Below the pieces are notes generated by a model that had not been told where the DNA came from, made no database searches, and saw nothing but the letters and a program-made list of their open reading frames with translations. Below, piece by piece: positions 1-7,985 of a stretch of DNA of 64,000 nt (positions are counted from its first letter, which is position 1; each line of letters begins with the position of its first letter). Made by a program: the position numbers and the translations under genes. Origin of the DNA: Paenibacillus sp. FSL R5-0912 (lineage in GTDB: Bacteria; Bacillota; Bacilli; Paenibacillales; Paenibacillaceae); NCBI RefSeq assembly GCF_000758605.1, contig NZ_CP009282.1, forward strand, positions 3,844,001 to 3,908,000. The letters are read 5' to 3'.

Positions 1-12
1 ATACAAATGTAT
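1..12. promoter_or_regulatory. possible operator at the window edge
   Basis: ATACA-AA-TGTAT is a small perfect inverted repeat 26 bases before the nitroreductase start codon. MarR/HxlR-type regulators of nitroreductases bind such AT-rich dyads, but the site is cut by the window start and is short enough to arise by chance. Confidence 0.2.
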
Positions 13-37
13 ACAACTGAAGGAGTGAACATAAACC

Positions 38-523
38 ATGACAATCATTGATACCATCCAGACCCGCAGAACAATTAAAGTCTTCAAACCGGAGCCAATC
101 CAGGAGAACGATGTGAACTCTTGGCTGGAGGCGGCAAGCTATGCCCCGAATCACCGGATGAACGAGCCCTGGGAGCTGCTGTTTATTGGACCGGAGACAA
201 GAGCAGCGCTGAACCATAAGACAGATTTCGGCGGAGCTCCATTGTTAATTGGCATTCTCTCCAAGCCTGCCGCCAGCCAGATGGAACGCGATGAGAACGT
301 TATGGCTGTCTCCTGCTATATCCAGAATTTCATGTTGGCTGCCCATGAAGCAGGTGCAGGTGTGTTCTGGTCGTCCCTGGGCGCTTCAGTCCGGGGCCGT
401 GAGATTCTTGGCGTTCCGCAGGAGCATGATGTGATAGCTGTACTCGCTGTGGGCTATCCGGCGGAAATCCCTGCTGCCAAGCAGAGAATGCCAATCGCTG
501 ATAAAATCACATACTTGCCGTAA
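38..523 (+). CDS. nitroreductase family protein (short form)
   Basis: 161-aa FMN-dependent nitroreductase-like protein, expected to be cytoplasmic and to reduce nitro compounds or quinones with NAD(P)H. The N-terminal FMN-phosphate signature is visible (Arg10-Arg11 in the QTRRTIKVF segment), as are the central APLLIG strand and the C-terminal AVLAVGYPAE segment. Family members are usually near 200 aa; here the helices between the NPWELLF-like strand and GGAPLLIG are missing or very short, so substrate access may differ. ATG start with AAGGAG 13 bases upstream. No terminator separates it from the exporter genes 30 bases downstream, so it may share their transcript. Family call is solid; substrate unknown. 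Confidence 0.85.
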   Translation: MTIIDTIQTRRTIKVFKPEPIQENDVNSWLEAASYAPNHRMNEPWELLFIGPETRAALNHKTDFGGAPLLIGILSKPAASQMERDENVMAVSCYIQNFMLAAHEAGAGVFWSSLGASVRGREILGVPQEHDVIAVLAVGYPAEIPAAKQRMPIADKITYLP

Positions 524-554
524 ACGGACGACTGATGAGATGAAGGTGACCTGA

Positions 555-2300
555 ATGTGGAAACTCAGGGGGTTCATGAAGCCGTATGTACTCTGGTGCG
601 TGCTCGCCCCGCTGTTAATGGTAGTTGAGGTAGTTATGGACCTGCTGCAGCCGGCACTGATGGCCAGCATCGTGGACAAGGGCCTGATGATGAATGATCT
701 GCCGCATATTATTTCGACAGGCGGGATCATGCTTGGGGTTGCAATCATAGGTATGGTCGGCGGTGTAGGCTGTACTGTTTTTTCAAGTATCGCTTCACAG
801 AATTTCGGGAATGATCTGCGGATCAAGCTATTTGAGCATATCCAGACCTTCTCTAACCGGAATCTGGACCGGCTCAAGACCGGATCACTGATCACCCGTT
901 TAACGAATGATGTGGTACAGCTGCAGACTTTCATGCAGATGATATTACGGATGTTTGTTCGATCTCCACTGCTGCTGATCGGCAGTCTGGTGATGGCGAT
1001 CCGGATCAGTCCGTCGCTGGCGCTAATCCTGCTGGCTGCGGTGCCGCTGCTGTTCATTCTGCTATACGTGCTGATCCGTCTATCTTTTCCTTTGTTTGCT
1101 AGAATGCAGGAGAAGCTGGATGCGGTAAGTAATGTGCTGCAGGAGAACCTATCCGGCATCCGCGTGATCAAAGCTTTTGTCCGCGCGGGACATGAGCAGA
1201 AGCGGTTCGATACCGCTAACACAGACTATACCAATACCGGAATTAGAGCCATTCGCCTAATGGCGCTCAACATGCCGCTGATGATGCTTATCCTGAACGC
1301 AAGTATTATTGCCGTCCTCTGGTTCGGCGGGCTGCAGAACTGGAGCGGCAAGCTGCCGGTGGGTGAACTGATCGCATTCATTAACTATGTAACCCAGCTG
1401 CTGATGTCCATGATGATGCTGAGCAACATGCTCGCGTTTGTATCACGGGCTAAGGTGTCAGGGGACCGGGTGAATGAAGTGTTCGCAACCACAAGCGAGA
1501 TTACAGAAGCACCTTCGGCGAATAGTGATGTAATTACGCATGGACGGATCGAATTCAACCAAGTCTCATTCGCCTATAACCGGGCAGATGAGAATCTTGT
1601 GCTGGAAGATATCAGCTTTGTTGCGAACCCCGGCGAGACAGTTGCTATTCTGGGGGCTACCGGAGCCGGCAAATCCACGCTGGTCAGCCTGATTCCACGG
1701 TTCTACGAGGTGTTGTCCGGAGCTATTGCCATTGACGGAACAGACATCCGGCAGATTGGCATTGATCATCTGCGCAGCCGGATCGGCTTCGTTATGCAGC
1801 AGTCGCTGCTGTTCAGCGGCAGCATCAGGGACAATATCCGCTACGGCCGTCCGGAAGCCACAAATGCAGAGGTAGAGCAGGCAGCTATAGCCGCCGAAGC
1901 ACATGGATTTATTAATACACTGCCGGATGGTTATGACACCTTGCTCGGGCAGCGTGGGGTTAATCTGTCCGGCGGACAGAAGCAGCGGCTGTCCATCGCG
2001 CGTGCGCTGCTGATTCAGCCCGTAGTTCTGATTATGGACGACAGCACCAGTGCGCTGGATGCGGTAACGGATGCGCGGATTCGTCTGCTTTTGAAGACTC
2101 AGCTGCGGAACTGTACCATAGTTATGATAGCTCAGCGTGTATCGTCGATCATCGATGCGGACCGGATCCTGATCCTGGAGAATGGCCGGATTGCTGCCCA
2201 GGGCACCCATAAAGAACTGATGGCAGGCAGCGAAATTTACCGGGATATCCGGGAGTCGCAGCTGAAGGGAGAGGAGGAACCTTATGTCCAGTCATCCTAA
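555..2300 (+). CDS. heterodimeric ABC exporter subunit, BmrC-like (degenerate ATPase site)
   Basis: 581-aa ABC half-transporter: six-helix exporter membrane domain (about residues 10-300) followed by a nucleotide-binding domain. Walker A GATGAGKST is at 367-375 and the signature LSGGQ is canonical, but the residue after the Walker B aspartate is Asp496 instead of the catalytic glutamate (IMDDST). This is the asymmetry known for BmrC (YheI)-type subunits, in which one composite ATP site is inactive. The gene overlaps the partner gene by 17 bases, so translation is probably coupled. Expected role: drug, lipid or peptide efflux as a heterodimer in the membrane. Substrate cannot be read from sequence. 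Confidence 0.9.
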   Translation: MWKLRGFMKPYVLWCVLAPLLMVVEVVMDLLQPALMASIVDKGLMMNDLPHIISTGGIMLGVAIIGMVGGVGCTVFSSIASQNFGNDLRIKLFEHIQTFSNRNLDRLKTGSLITRLTNDVVQLQTFMQMILRMFVRSPLLLIGSLVMAIRISPSLALILLAAVPLLFILLYVLIRLSFPLFARMQEKLDAVSNVLQENLSGIRVIKAFVRAGHEQKRFDTANTDYTNTGIRAIRLMALNMPLMMLILNASIIAVLWFGGLQNWSGKLPVGELIAFINYVTQLLMSMMMLSNMLAFVSRAKVSGDRVNEVFATTSEITEAPSANSDVITHGRIEFNQVSFAYNRADENLVLEDISFVANPGETVAILGATGAGKSTLVSLIPRFYEVLSGAIAIDGTDIRQIGIDHLRSRIGFVMQQSLLFSGSIRDNIRYGRPEATNAEVEQAAIAAEAHGFINTLPDGYDTLLGQRGVNLSGGQKQRLSIARALLIQPVVLIMDDSTSALDAVTDARIRLLLKTQLRNCTIVMIAQRVSSIIDADRILILENGRIAAQGTHKELMAGSEIYRDIRESQLKGEEEPYVQSS

Positions 2301-4128
2301 TCAGACACAGGCACCCGTCCGCCCAGGCGGGTTCGGCGGGGGGCCTCCCGGCGGACGAGGAGCTGTGGTGCCGAAGGTTCGCGCGAAGAACCGCATGGCT
2401 ACGATCAAGCGCATCTGGTCCTATCTGAACCGTCAGCGTACGGGACTTATTATGGTCTATGTATTTACAATACTTAACGCCGTAGTAGCACTGATCGGGC
2501 CTTATTTGCTCGGAAAAGCGATAGACTCGGCAATCATTCCCCATGATTATGGGCGGCTCGTCCGGTTCTGTATCATGCTGGGCGGTGTTTACCTGCTTGG
2601 CAGCGCCGTCTCCTGGGTGCAGGCCTACGTAATGACTTCCGTGTCCCAGAGAACGGTGTACGAGCTGCGGCGTGATCTGTTCGCTAAATATCAGGAGCTG
2701 CCTATAGGCTTCTTCGATACGCGTGCCAATGGTGAGCTGATGAGCCGGGCAACCAATGACATCGACAACGTGTCGAACTCATTGAATCAAAGTGTGACCC
2801 AGCTGCTGAACAGTCTAATCACATTAAGCGGTTCGCTGGTCATAATGCTGATGCTGAATGTTCCTCTGACGGTTATCGCTTTGGTGACGATCCCGCTGGT
2901 CCTGCTGGCCAGCCGTAAGATTACTGGCCTCAGCCGGATCTATTTCAAGAACCAGCAGCAGCATCTGGGTGAACTCAACGGCTTCATTGAAGAAGCGATC
3001 AGCGGCCAGAAGGTGATCAAGCAGTACCGCAGAGAAGAAGCTGAAACGGCAAGGTTCCGCGGAATGAGCGATGAACTTAATAAGGTCAGCATTAAGGCGC
3101 AGATTGTATCCGGGCTGGTCGGTCCGGTCATGAACCTGATTAACAACCTGGATTTCGCGCTGATTGCCAGTGTGGGCGGATGGATGGCTTTCAAAGGCCT
3201 GGCTACAGTCGGAGTTATTGTCAGTATGCTGAACTACGCCAAGCAGTTCAGCCGGCCGATATCCGAGCTTGCGAACCAGTACAATCTGATCCAGTCGGCA
3301 ATTGCCGGAGCGGAGCGTGTATTCGAAGTGATGGATATGCCTTCGGAGTACATCGGCGAGCAGCCGCAAGAGCTGCCCCGGGTGCACGGGGAAGTGATAT
3401 TCCGTGATGTCGTCTTCGGCTATCAGGCGGATGCTCCGATCCTGAGCGGTGTAAGCTTCGTAGCTAAGCCTGGCGAGAAGATCGCTCTCGTCGGCCCGAC
3501 CGGGGCAGGGAAGACTACTATTGTTAACCTGCTGACCCGCTTCTACGAAATGAACAGCGGAGAGCTGCTGATCGACGGAAGAGATATCCGCGAACTGAAT
3601 AAAAATGAGCTGCGCAGCCAGTTAGGTATGGTACTGCAGGACGCGCATGTATTCTCTGGAACAATTCGTGAGAATATCCGGTTCGGCCGCCTGGACGCTA
3701 CTGACAGTGAGGTTGAAGAGGCCGCAAGCCTGGCTAACGTCAGCGGGTTCATCGCAAGATTGCCGCATGGATACAATACGATGCTTGGCACGGACGGAAC
3801 ATCGCTCAGCCACGGCCAGCGCCAGCTGTTGACGATTGCCCGTGCCATCCTTGCCGATCCGGCTATCCTTATTCTCGATGAGGCAACCAGCAGCGTGGAT
3901 ACCCGGACTGAAATGCATATCCAGCAGGCGATGCGGACCCTGATGCAGGGCCGGACCAGCTTTGTGATTGCCCATAGGCTAAGCACGATCCAGGATGCGG
4001 ACAGGATTCTCGTCATCCAGGGCGGTCAGATCGCCGAGCAGGGCAGCCACGAGCAGCTGCTTGCTCTAAAAGGTATGTACCATGAGCTGTATAGCAGCCA
4101 GTTCAAGCATGCGGTTCAGGCAGGCTAA
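2284..4128 (+). CDS. heterodimeric ABC exporter subunit, BmrD-like (catalytic ATPase site)
   Basis: 614-aa ABC half-transporter with a Gly/Pro-rich N-terminal extension (about 36 residues) before six membrane helices and an ATPase domain. Walker A GPTGAGKTT at 404-412; Walker B ends in the catalytic Glu533 (LDEATSS). The signature is LSHGQ rather than LSGGQ, which matches the BmrD partner of a heterodimeric exporter: its noncanonical signature pairs with the degenerate Walker B of the upstream protein, and its own Glu drives the remaining active site. Start lies inside the end of the upstream gene, with GAGAGGAGG just before it. Followed by an intrinsic terminator. Confidence 0.9.
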   Translation: MSSHPNQTQAPVRPGGFGGGPPGGRGAVVPKVRAKNRMATIKRIWSYLNRQRTGLIMVYVFTILNAVVALIGPYLLGKAIDSAIIPHDYGRLVRFCIMLGGVYLLGSAVSWVQAYVMTSVSQRTVYELRRDLFAKYQELPIGFFDTRANGELMSRATNDIDNVSNSLNQSVTQLLNSLITLSGSLVIMLMLNVPLTVIALVTIPLVLLASRKITGLSRIYFKNQQQHLGELNGFIEEAISGQKVIKQYRREEAETARFRGMSDELNKVSIKAQIVSGLVGPVMNLINNLDFALIASVGGWMAFKGLATVGVIVSMLNYAKQFSRPISELANQYNLIQSAIAGAERVFEVMDMPSEYIGEQPQELPRVHGEVIFRDVVFGYQADAPILSGVSFVAKPGEKIALVGPTGAGKTTIVNLLTRFYEMNSGELLIDGRDIRELNKNELRSQLGMVLQDAHVFSGTIRENIRFGRLDATDSEVEEAASLANVSGFIARLPHGYNTMLGTDGTSLSHGQRQLLTIARAILADPAILILDEATSSVDTRTEMHIQQAMRTLMQGRTSFVIAHRLSTIQDADRILVIQGGQIAEQGSHEQLLALKGMYHELYSSQFKHAVQAG

Positions 4129-4167
4129 GGCAGCAACAGTACATTTGAATAGTTGCATTTCAGGAGG

Positions 4168-4195
4168 GCAGCGCAATGCGCTGCTTCTTTTTCTT
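4168..4195 (+). terminator. intrinsic terminator after the ABC exporter
   Basis: GCAGCGC-AAT-GCGCTGC perfect 7-bp stem followed by TTCTTTTTCTT. It separates the exporter genes from the two-component system. Confidence 0.8.
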
Positions 4196-4277
4196 AGAAA
4201 ATTTGAATCAGGGCACATAAAGGACATACAACTCGACTATGCTGAGTGGTATAAACGGGGGGAAAGCGGGGACTACA

Positions 4278-4958
4278 TTGAAGAAGAAATTGCTGCTCGT
4301 CGAGGATGAGCTGCGTATCCGTGAACTGGTATCGGATTATTTCATCCAGAACGGCTGGGAAGTGCGCGAAGCCGACAACGGACAGGATGCGCTCCTCTGG
4401 TTCGATTCACTTCTGCCGGATCTGCTGATTCTGGATATCATGATGCCCAAGATGAATGGTTTTGAAGTCTGCCGGGAAATCCGCAAGCAATCAGCGATCC
4501 CCATTATTCTGCTGACCGCCAAGTCTGCAGATGACGACAAAATATACGGCTTTGAATTAGGTGCAGATGATTATGTAACCAAGCCCTTCAGTCCCAAGGT
4601 ACTGGTGGCCCGGGCAAATGCGCTTATGAAACGGGCCCAAGGCACACATCTGCCGGATTCGGGCATTGTGAAGTTTGGGTCGGCGATCTTCAATACGCCG
4701 GCCCACCGTCTGGAGTTAGAGGGTGCAGAAGTCGAGCTTACCCCGAAGGAATATGATTTATTAACGCTGCTGATCCGGAACAAAGGGATGGTGATTTCCC
4801 GGGATACGATCCTCAGCCGGGTCTGGGGAATTGAATTTGAGGGAGACTCCCGTGTCGTGGATAGCCATATCAAGAAACTGCGCAGCAAGCTGGGTTATGA
4901 ATCCCGGTTTATCCGTACGGTCATCGGTACAGGGTACAGGTTCGAGGTTGAGGAATGA
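4278..4958 (+). CDS. OmpR/PhoB-type response regulator
   Basis: 226-aa regulator when started at the TTG at 4278; the longer frame from 4239 adds 13 residues unlike any receiver domain, and a G-rich ribosome-binding site sits before the TTG. Receiver domain: acidic pair Glu9-Asp10, phosphoacceptor Asp53 in LILDIMMPKMNG, conserved Lys in VTKPF. C-terminal winged helix with ELTPKEYDLLTLL and GTGYRFE. Overlaps the kinase start by 4 bases (ATGA), so it is the cognate partner. Lies just after a BmrCD-like exporter and before lipid genes, which suggests an envelope signal; target genes are not proven. Confidence 0.93.
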   Translation: MKKKLLLVEDELRIRELVSDYFIQNGWEVREADNGQDALLWFDSLLPDLLILDIMMPKMNGFEVCREIRKQSAIPIILLTAKSADDDKIYGFELGADDYVTKPFSPKVLVARANALMKRAQGTHLPDSGIVKFGSAIFNTPAHRLELEGAEVELTPKEYDLLTLLIRNKGMVISRDTILSRVWGIEFEGDSRVVDSHIKKLRSKLGYESRFIRTVIGTGYRFEVEE

Positions 4959-6709
4959 GAAGACGCGGAATTACCTTTAAGCTGTTTGTGATGACTGTAA
5001 TCTTTTTTGTATGTTTTTACGGGATGGTGATCTTGAGCCAGCTGCTGTTCTTCGACAGCTTCTACCAGAGCCAGAAGGAGAACAGGGTGGAGAAGCATCT
5101 TAAGAGCTTCGGGACGGGCTATACGGAAGAATCCTGGGGGCGTAGCCGTACGTCCCGCGAACTGGTCCGCTTCATGCTGCGCAATAAGACTCAAATGGTC
5201 ATTCTGAAGCTGGATGGCCGAATGAAGTCAGAGGACCCGTTCCGGATGAAGCTGACGGATGAGGCGGGCAAGATTCAGGTAATTCCGATGTCCCTGTTCA
5301 TGAACGAGTACGGGGATACGCTTAGGGCAGCCAATCTGAAGGAAAATGATCAAGTCACTGTCCAGGGAGAACGTCTTGAGGAAGACAATGACTCTGGGAA
5401 TCTGATCTATCCGCTCACAATTACAAAGCAAGGCGGACCGCAGATAGGCGAGGAGCCCGAAGACGGGATGAGCACTATTTCCGGGACAATCACTGAACTT
5501 GTATTACCGGATCTGAAGGTCTGGAATCCGCGGCAGGGCATCCTCTTCGAGGCCTTGGAGGACTGGTTTCCTCTGACTCTTGAGCAGAATGAAGAGCTCC
5601 GTAATCTGAACATACTGAAAGAGGAGTGGACCGCTCCCTGGAGCGGCATCCGGAATTCAGTCATCATTCTTCCGGTCAAGCAGGCGGACGGGGAGATTGA
5701 ACTCTTATTTACGGTCACCTCCCTGCAGGATGTTAAGGATTCGAATGTAGCGCTGCGCTGGTTCTTTTTATATCTGGGGATCGGCGGGTTTGTTCTGATA
5801 CTGGTCCTGTCCCTGTTCTATTCCAAGATGGTTACCCGTCCGCTGATTAAGCTCAATAATATCGCGAAACGGATGGTATCGCTGGATTTCACAGGTCATT
5901 CTTCGATCCGTCAAAAGGATGAGCTGGGCAGCTTGTCCAAAAGTATGTTCACTTTGTCGCAAAGTCTGGATGCTGCACTGGGTGACCTTCGTGAGGCGAA
6001 TCAGCAACTGGTTGAAGACATGGAGCAGAAGAAGAAAATGGAGCAGATGCAGCAGGACTTTTTTGCGAGCGCCTCTCACGAATTGAAGACTCCGCTCAGT
6101 ATTATCAAGGGATTCGCCGAAGGTCTGGAGGATGGGGTAAGCGCCGGCAAACAGGATCATTATATCAAGGTCATTATCGAGGAAGCCGACAAGATGGAGT
6201 TTCTCGTCAAAGATATGCTCGATTTAGCCAAGCTGGAGTCCGGGACCATCAAACTCCGCAAAAGCTCCTTTATGCTGAGTGAAATGACGGAGAAGGTGAC
6301 GGACAAGCTGATCCATTCACTCGGTGACAAGCAGCTGAATGTGGTTATTATTCCGGCGAATGAGCGGCCGCTTTATGCAGATGTGTCATGGATTGAGCAG
6401 GTAATCAGCAACCTGCTGACCAATGCGATCAGACATGCGGAGCATGATAGTACAATAACAGTAGCTGTGGAGGGTCATGAGAAATCACTCTCATTCAACA
6501 TACACAATAAGGGTGAGAACATCCCCGAAGATCAGCTGGAGCAGATCTGGGAGCGCTTCTACCGGGCGGAGGCTTCACGCAGCCGTCTGACAGGAGGAAC
6601 CGGACTCGGGCTTTCGATTACGAAGCAGATACTCGATATGCACGGCTGCCGGTATGCAGTGATAAACACAACGGACGGCGTCTGTTTTAGTGTGACCTTT
6701 GAAGGCTGA
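4955..6709 (+). CDS. membrane sensor histidine kinase
   Basis: 584-aa kinase: membrane helix near residues 8-28, a large extracellular sensor region (about 29-265), second membrane helix (about 266-288), HAMP linker, HisKA with phosphorylated His375 in ASHELKTPLS, then an HATPase domain (N box NLLTNAIRHA, G boxes including GGTGLGLS). The sensor region is not one I recognise; it contains a repeated pattern of short acidic beta-like segments. Co-transcribed with the response regulator through an ATGA overlap. Signal is unknown. Confidence 0.92.
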   Translation: MRRRGITFKLFVMTVIFFVCFYGMVILSQLLFFDSFYQSQKENRVEKHLKSFGTGYTEESWGRSRTSRELVRFMLRNKTQMVILKLDGRMKSEDPFRMKLTDEAGKIQVIPMSLFMNEYGDTLRAANLKENDQVTVQGERLEEDNDSGNLIYPLTITKQGGPQIGEEPEDGMSTISGTITELVLPDLKVWNPRQGILFEALEDWFPLTLEQNEELRNLNILKEEWTAPWSGIRNSVIILPVKQADGEIELLFTVTSLQDVKDSNVALRWFFLYLGIGGFVLILVLSLFYSKMVTRPLIKLNNIAKRMVSLDFTGHSSIRQKDELGSLSKSMFTLSQSLDAALGDLREANQQLVEDMEQKKKMEQMQQDFFASASHELKTPLSIIKGFAEGLEDGVSAGKQDHYIKVIIEEADKMEFLVKDMLDLAKLESGTIKLRKSSFMLSEMTEKVTDKLIHSLGDKQLNVVIIPANERPLYADVSWIEQVISNLLTNAIRHAEHDSTITVAVEGHEKSLSFNIHNKGENIPEDQLEQIWERFYRAEASRSRLTGGTGLGLSITKQILDMHGCRYAVINTTDGVCFSVTFEG

Positions 6710-6766
6710 ACGGACTCCTTACAACCTGTCAAGAATTCTTATATTTTGAGAAAGGAGTGAAACAGC

Positions 6767-7291
6767 ATGAAATGGAACTGGCTGCCTTCAATGTGCACAC
6801 TGGGAAACCTGGGACTTGGATCAGTTTCCTTGCTTTTCACCATTCAAGAACGTTATAATCTCGCCTTATTAATGATACTGCTCGCGGCAATATGTGATGT
6901 CATGGACGGATTGCTGGCAAGAATGCTCCATTGTACCAGCGATTTCGGCAAACAACTGGATTCCCTGGCAGATATTATTTCCTTTGGGCTTGCTCCAACC
7001 TTCCTCATATTGTTGTACAGACTGGAGAATATGCAGTGGCTTGGACCTGTTGCTGCGATTACCTTCCTGATCTGCGGGGCGCTGCGCCTGGCCAGATTTA
7101 ATCTGTCTGCACCTTCGAAGGGGTTCACTGGGATGCCGATTACAGCTGCAGGCGTTATTTTATCGATGATTACATTGGTGGATGAACGGATGAAGCCGGA
7201 ACTGGTCATCGCCGTAATGGGACTGCTGTCACTGCTCATGGTAAGCCGGATTCCATTCCCGTCGTTCAAAAAATACGTCAACAGGAAGTGA
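6767..7291 (+). CDS. pssA: CDP-diacylglycerol-serine O-phosphatidyltransferase
   Basis: 174-aa multi-pass membrane enzyme of the CDP-alcohol phosphatidyltransferase family, making phosphatidylserine from CDP-diacylglycerol and serine as the first step to phosphatidylethanolamine. The family motif is complete: Asp47-Gly48, Ala51-Arg52, Gly61, Asp65, Asp69. The N-terminal WLPSMCTLGNLGLG segment is typical of Bacillus-type PssA. AAAGGAGTG precedes the ATG. It is followed 7 bases later by a DedA gene, the same order as pssA-ybfM in Bacillus subtilis, but no psd (decarboxylase) gene follows here. Confidence 0.88.
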   Translation: MKWNWLPSMCTLGNLGLGSVSLLFTIQERYNLALLMILLAAICDVMDGLLARMLHCTSDFGKQLDSLADIISFGLAPTFLILLYRLENMQWLGPVAAITFLICGALRLARFNLSAPSKGFTGMPITAAGVILSMITLVDERMKPELVIAVMGLLSLLMVSRIPFPSFKKYVNRK

Positions 7292-7297
7292 TGCCTT

Positions 7298-7792
7298 ATG
7301 CCCTGGATCATGGAGATGATCTCGCAATACGGATATATAGCTATATTTGCACTGCTCGCGCTGGGACTTCTTGGACTCCCGGTTCCCGACGAGCTGCTGA
7401 TGCTGTTCGTGGGCTATCTGTCTTCGACAATGGTGCTTGATTTCTCAGTTTCGGTGCTGGTGTGCTTCATCGGCTCCATAACAGGTATGCTGATCAGCTA
7501 TACGATCGGTCTGAGACTCGGGCAACCGGTGGTGGATAAATACGGGAAGTGGATAGGACTTACGCCGAAGCGGTTCGCGAGTGTGAAACGATGGTTCTTC
7601 CGGTTCGGAAACTGGACGGTCTTCATCGCTTATTTCGTCCCGGGCCTCAGACATGTTACGAGCTATATCTCCGGGATCAGCGCAATGTCTTTCAGGAAAT
7701 ATCTGGTTGTCACCGTTGCCGGTGCATTTATCTGGTCGCTTCTGTTTGTCTCTATCGGGTATCTGGTGGGTGCAAGGTTATCCTTTGCATAG
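7298..7792 (+). CDS. DedA family membrane protein, YbfM-like
   Basis: 164-aa polytopic membrane protein. Features of the DedA/SNARE-associated family are visible: the N-terminal PVPDELLMLFVGYL segment, the G-x-x-x-Y reentrant region, and the FRFGNWTVFIAYFVPGLRHVTSYISG motif with the conserved Arg. It is short, like B. subtilis YbfM (about 157 aa). DedA proteins act in lipid-carrier or phospholipid translocation; adjacency to pssA points to aminophospholipid handling. The stop of pssA and the start are 7 bases apart, so they form an operon. Confidence 0.85.
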   Translation: MPWIMEMISQYGYIAIFALLALGLLGLPVPDELLMLFVGYLSSTMVLDFSVSVLVCFIGSITGMLISYTIGLRLGQPVVDKYGKWIGLTPKRFASVKRWFFRFGNWTVFIAYFVPGLRHVTSYISGISAMSFRKYLVVTVAGAFIWSLLFVSIGYLVGARLSFA

Positions 7793-7985
7793 CTTGTTCA
7801 TAGTTTTGCAATGACCGGAGCGGGCACGGTATGATGATAGCTATAGGTAATAATCTTTTATAATCAAAGAAGATATTACTATGGTTAAACCTTCTATTAT
7901 ATACTGTAAAAAACATCCACTTTTTGCCGTGTGTGTACATTGCATTAGGTGAGAAGCTATAGTGATCTGAGGAGGGAATATCGTA

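Noticed and set aside
386..1222. Long open frame antisense to the first ABC exporter gene (278 codons)
   Set aside because: It mirrors the codon structure of the opposite gene, has no ribosome-binding site and encodes low-complexity Ser/Ile/Arg-rich sequence with no domain.
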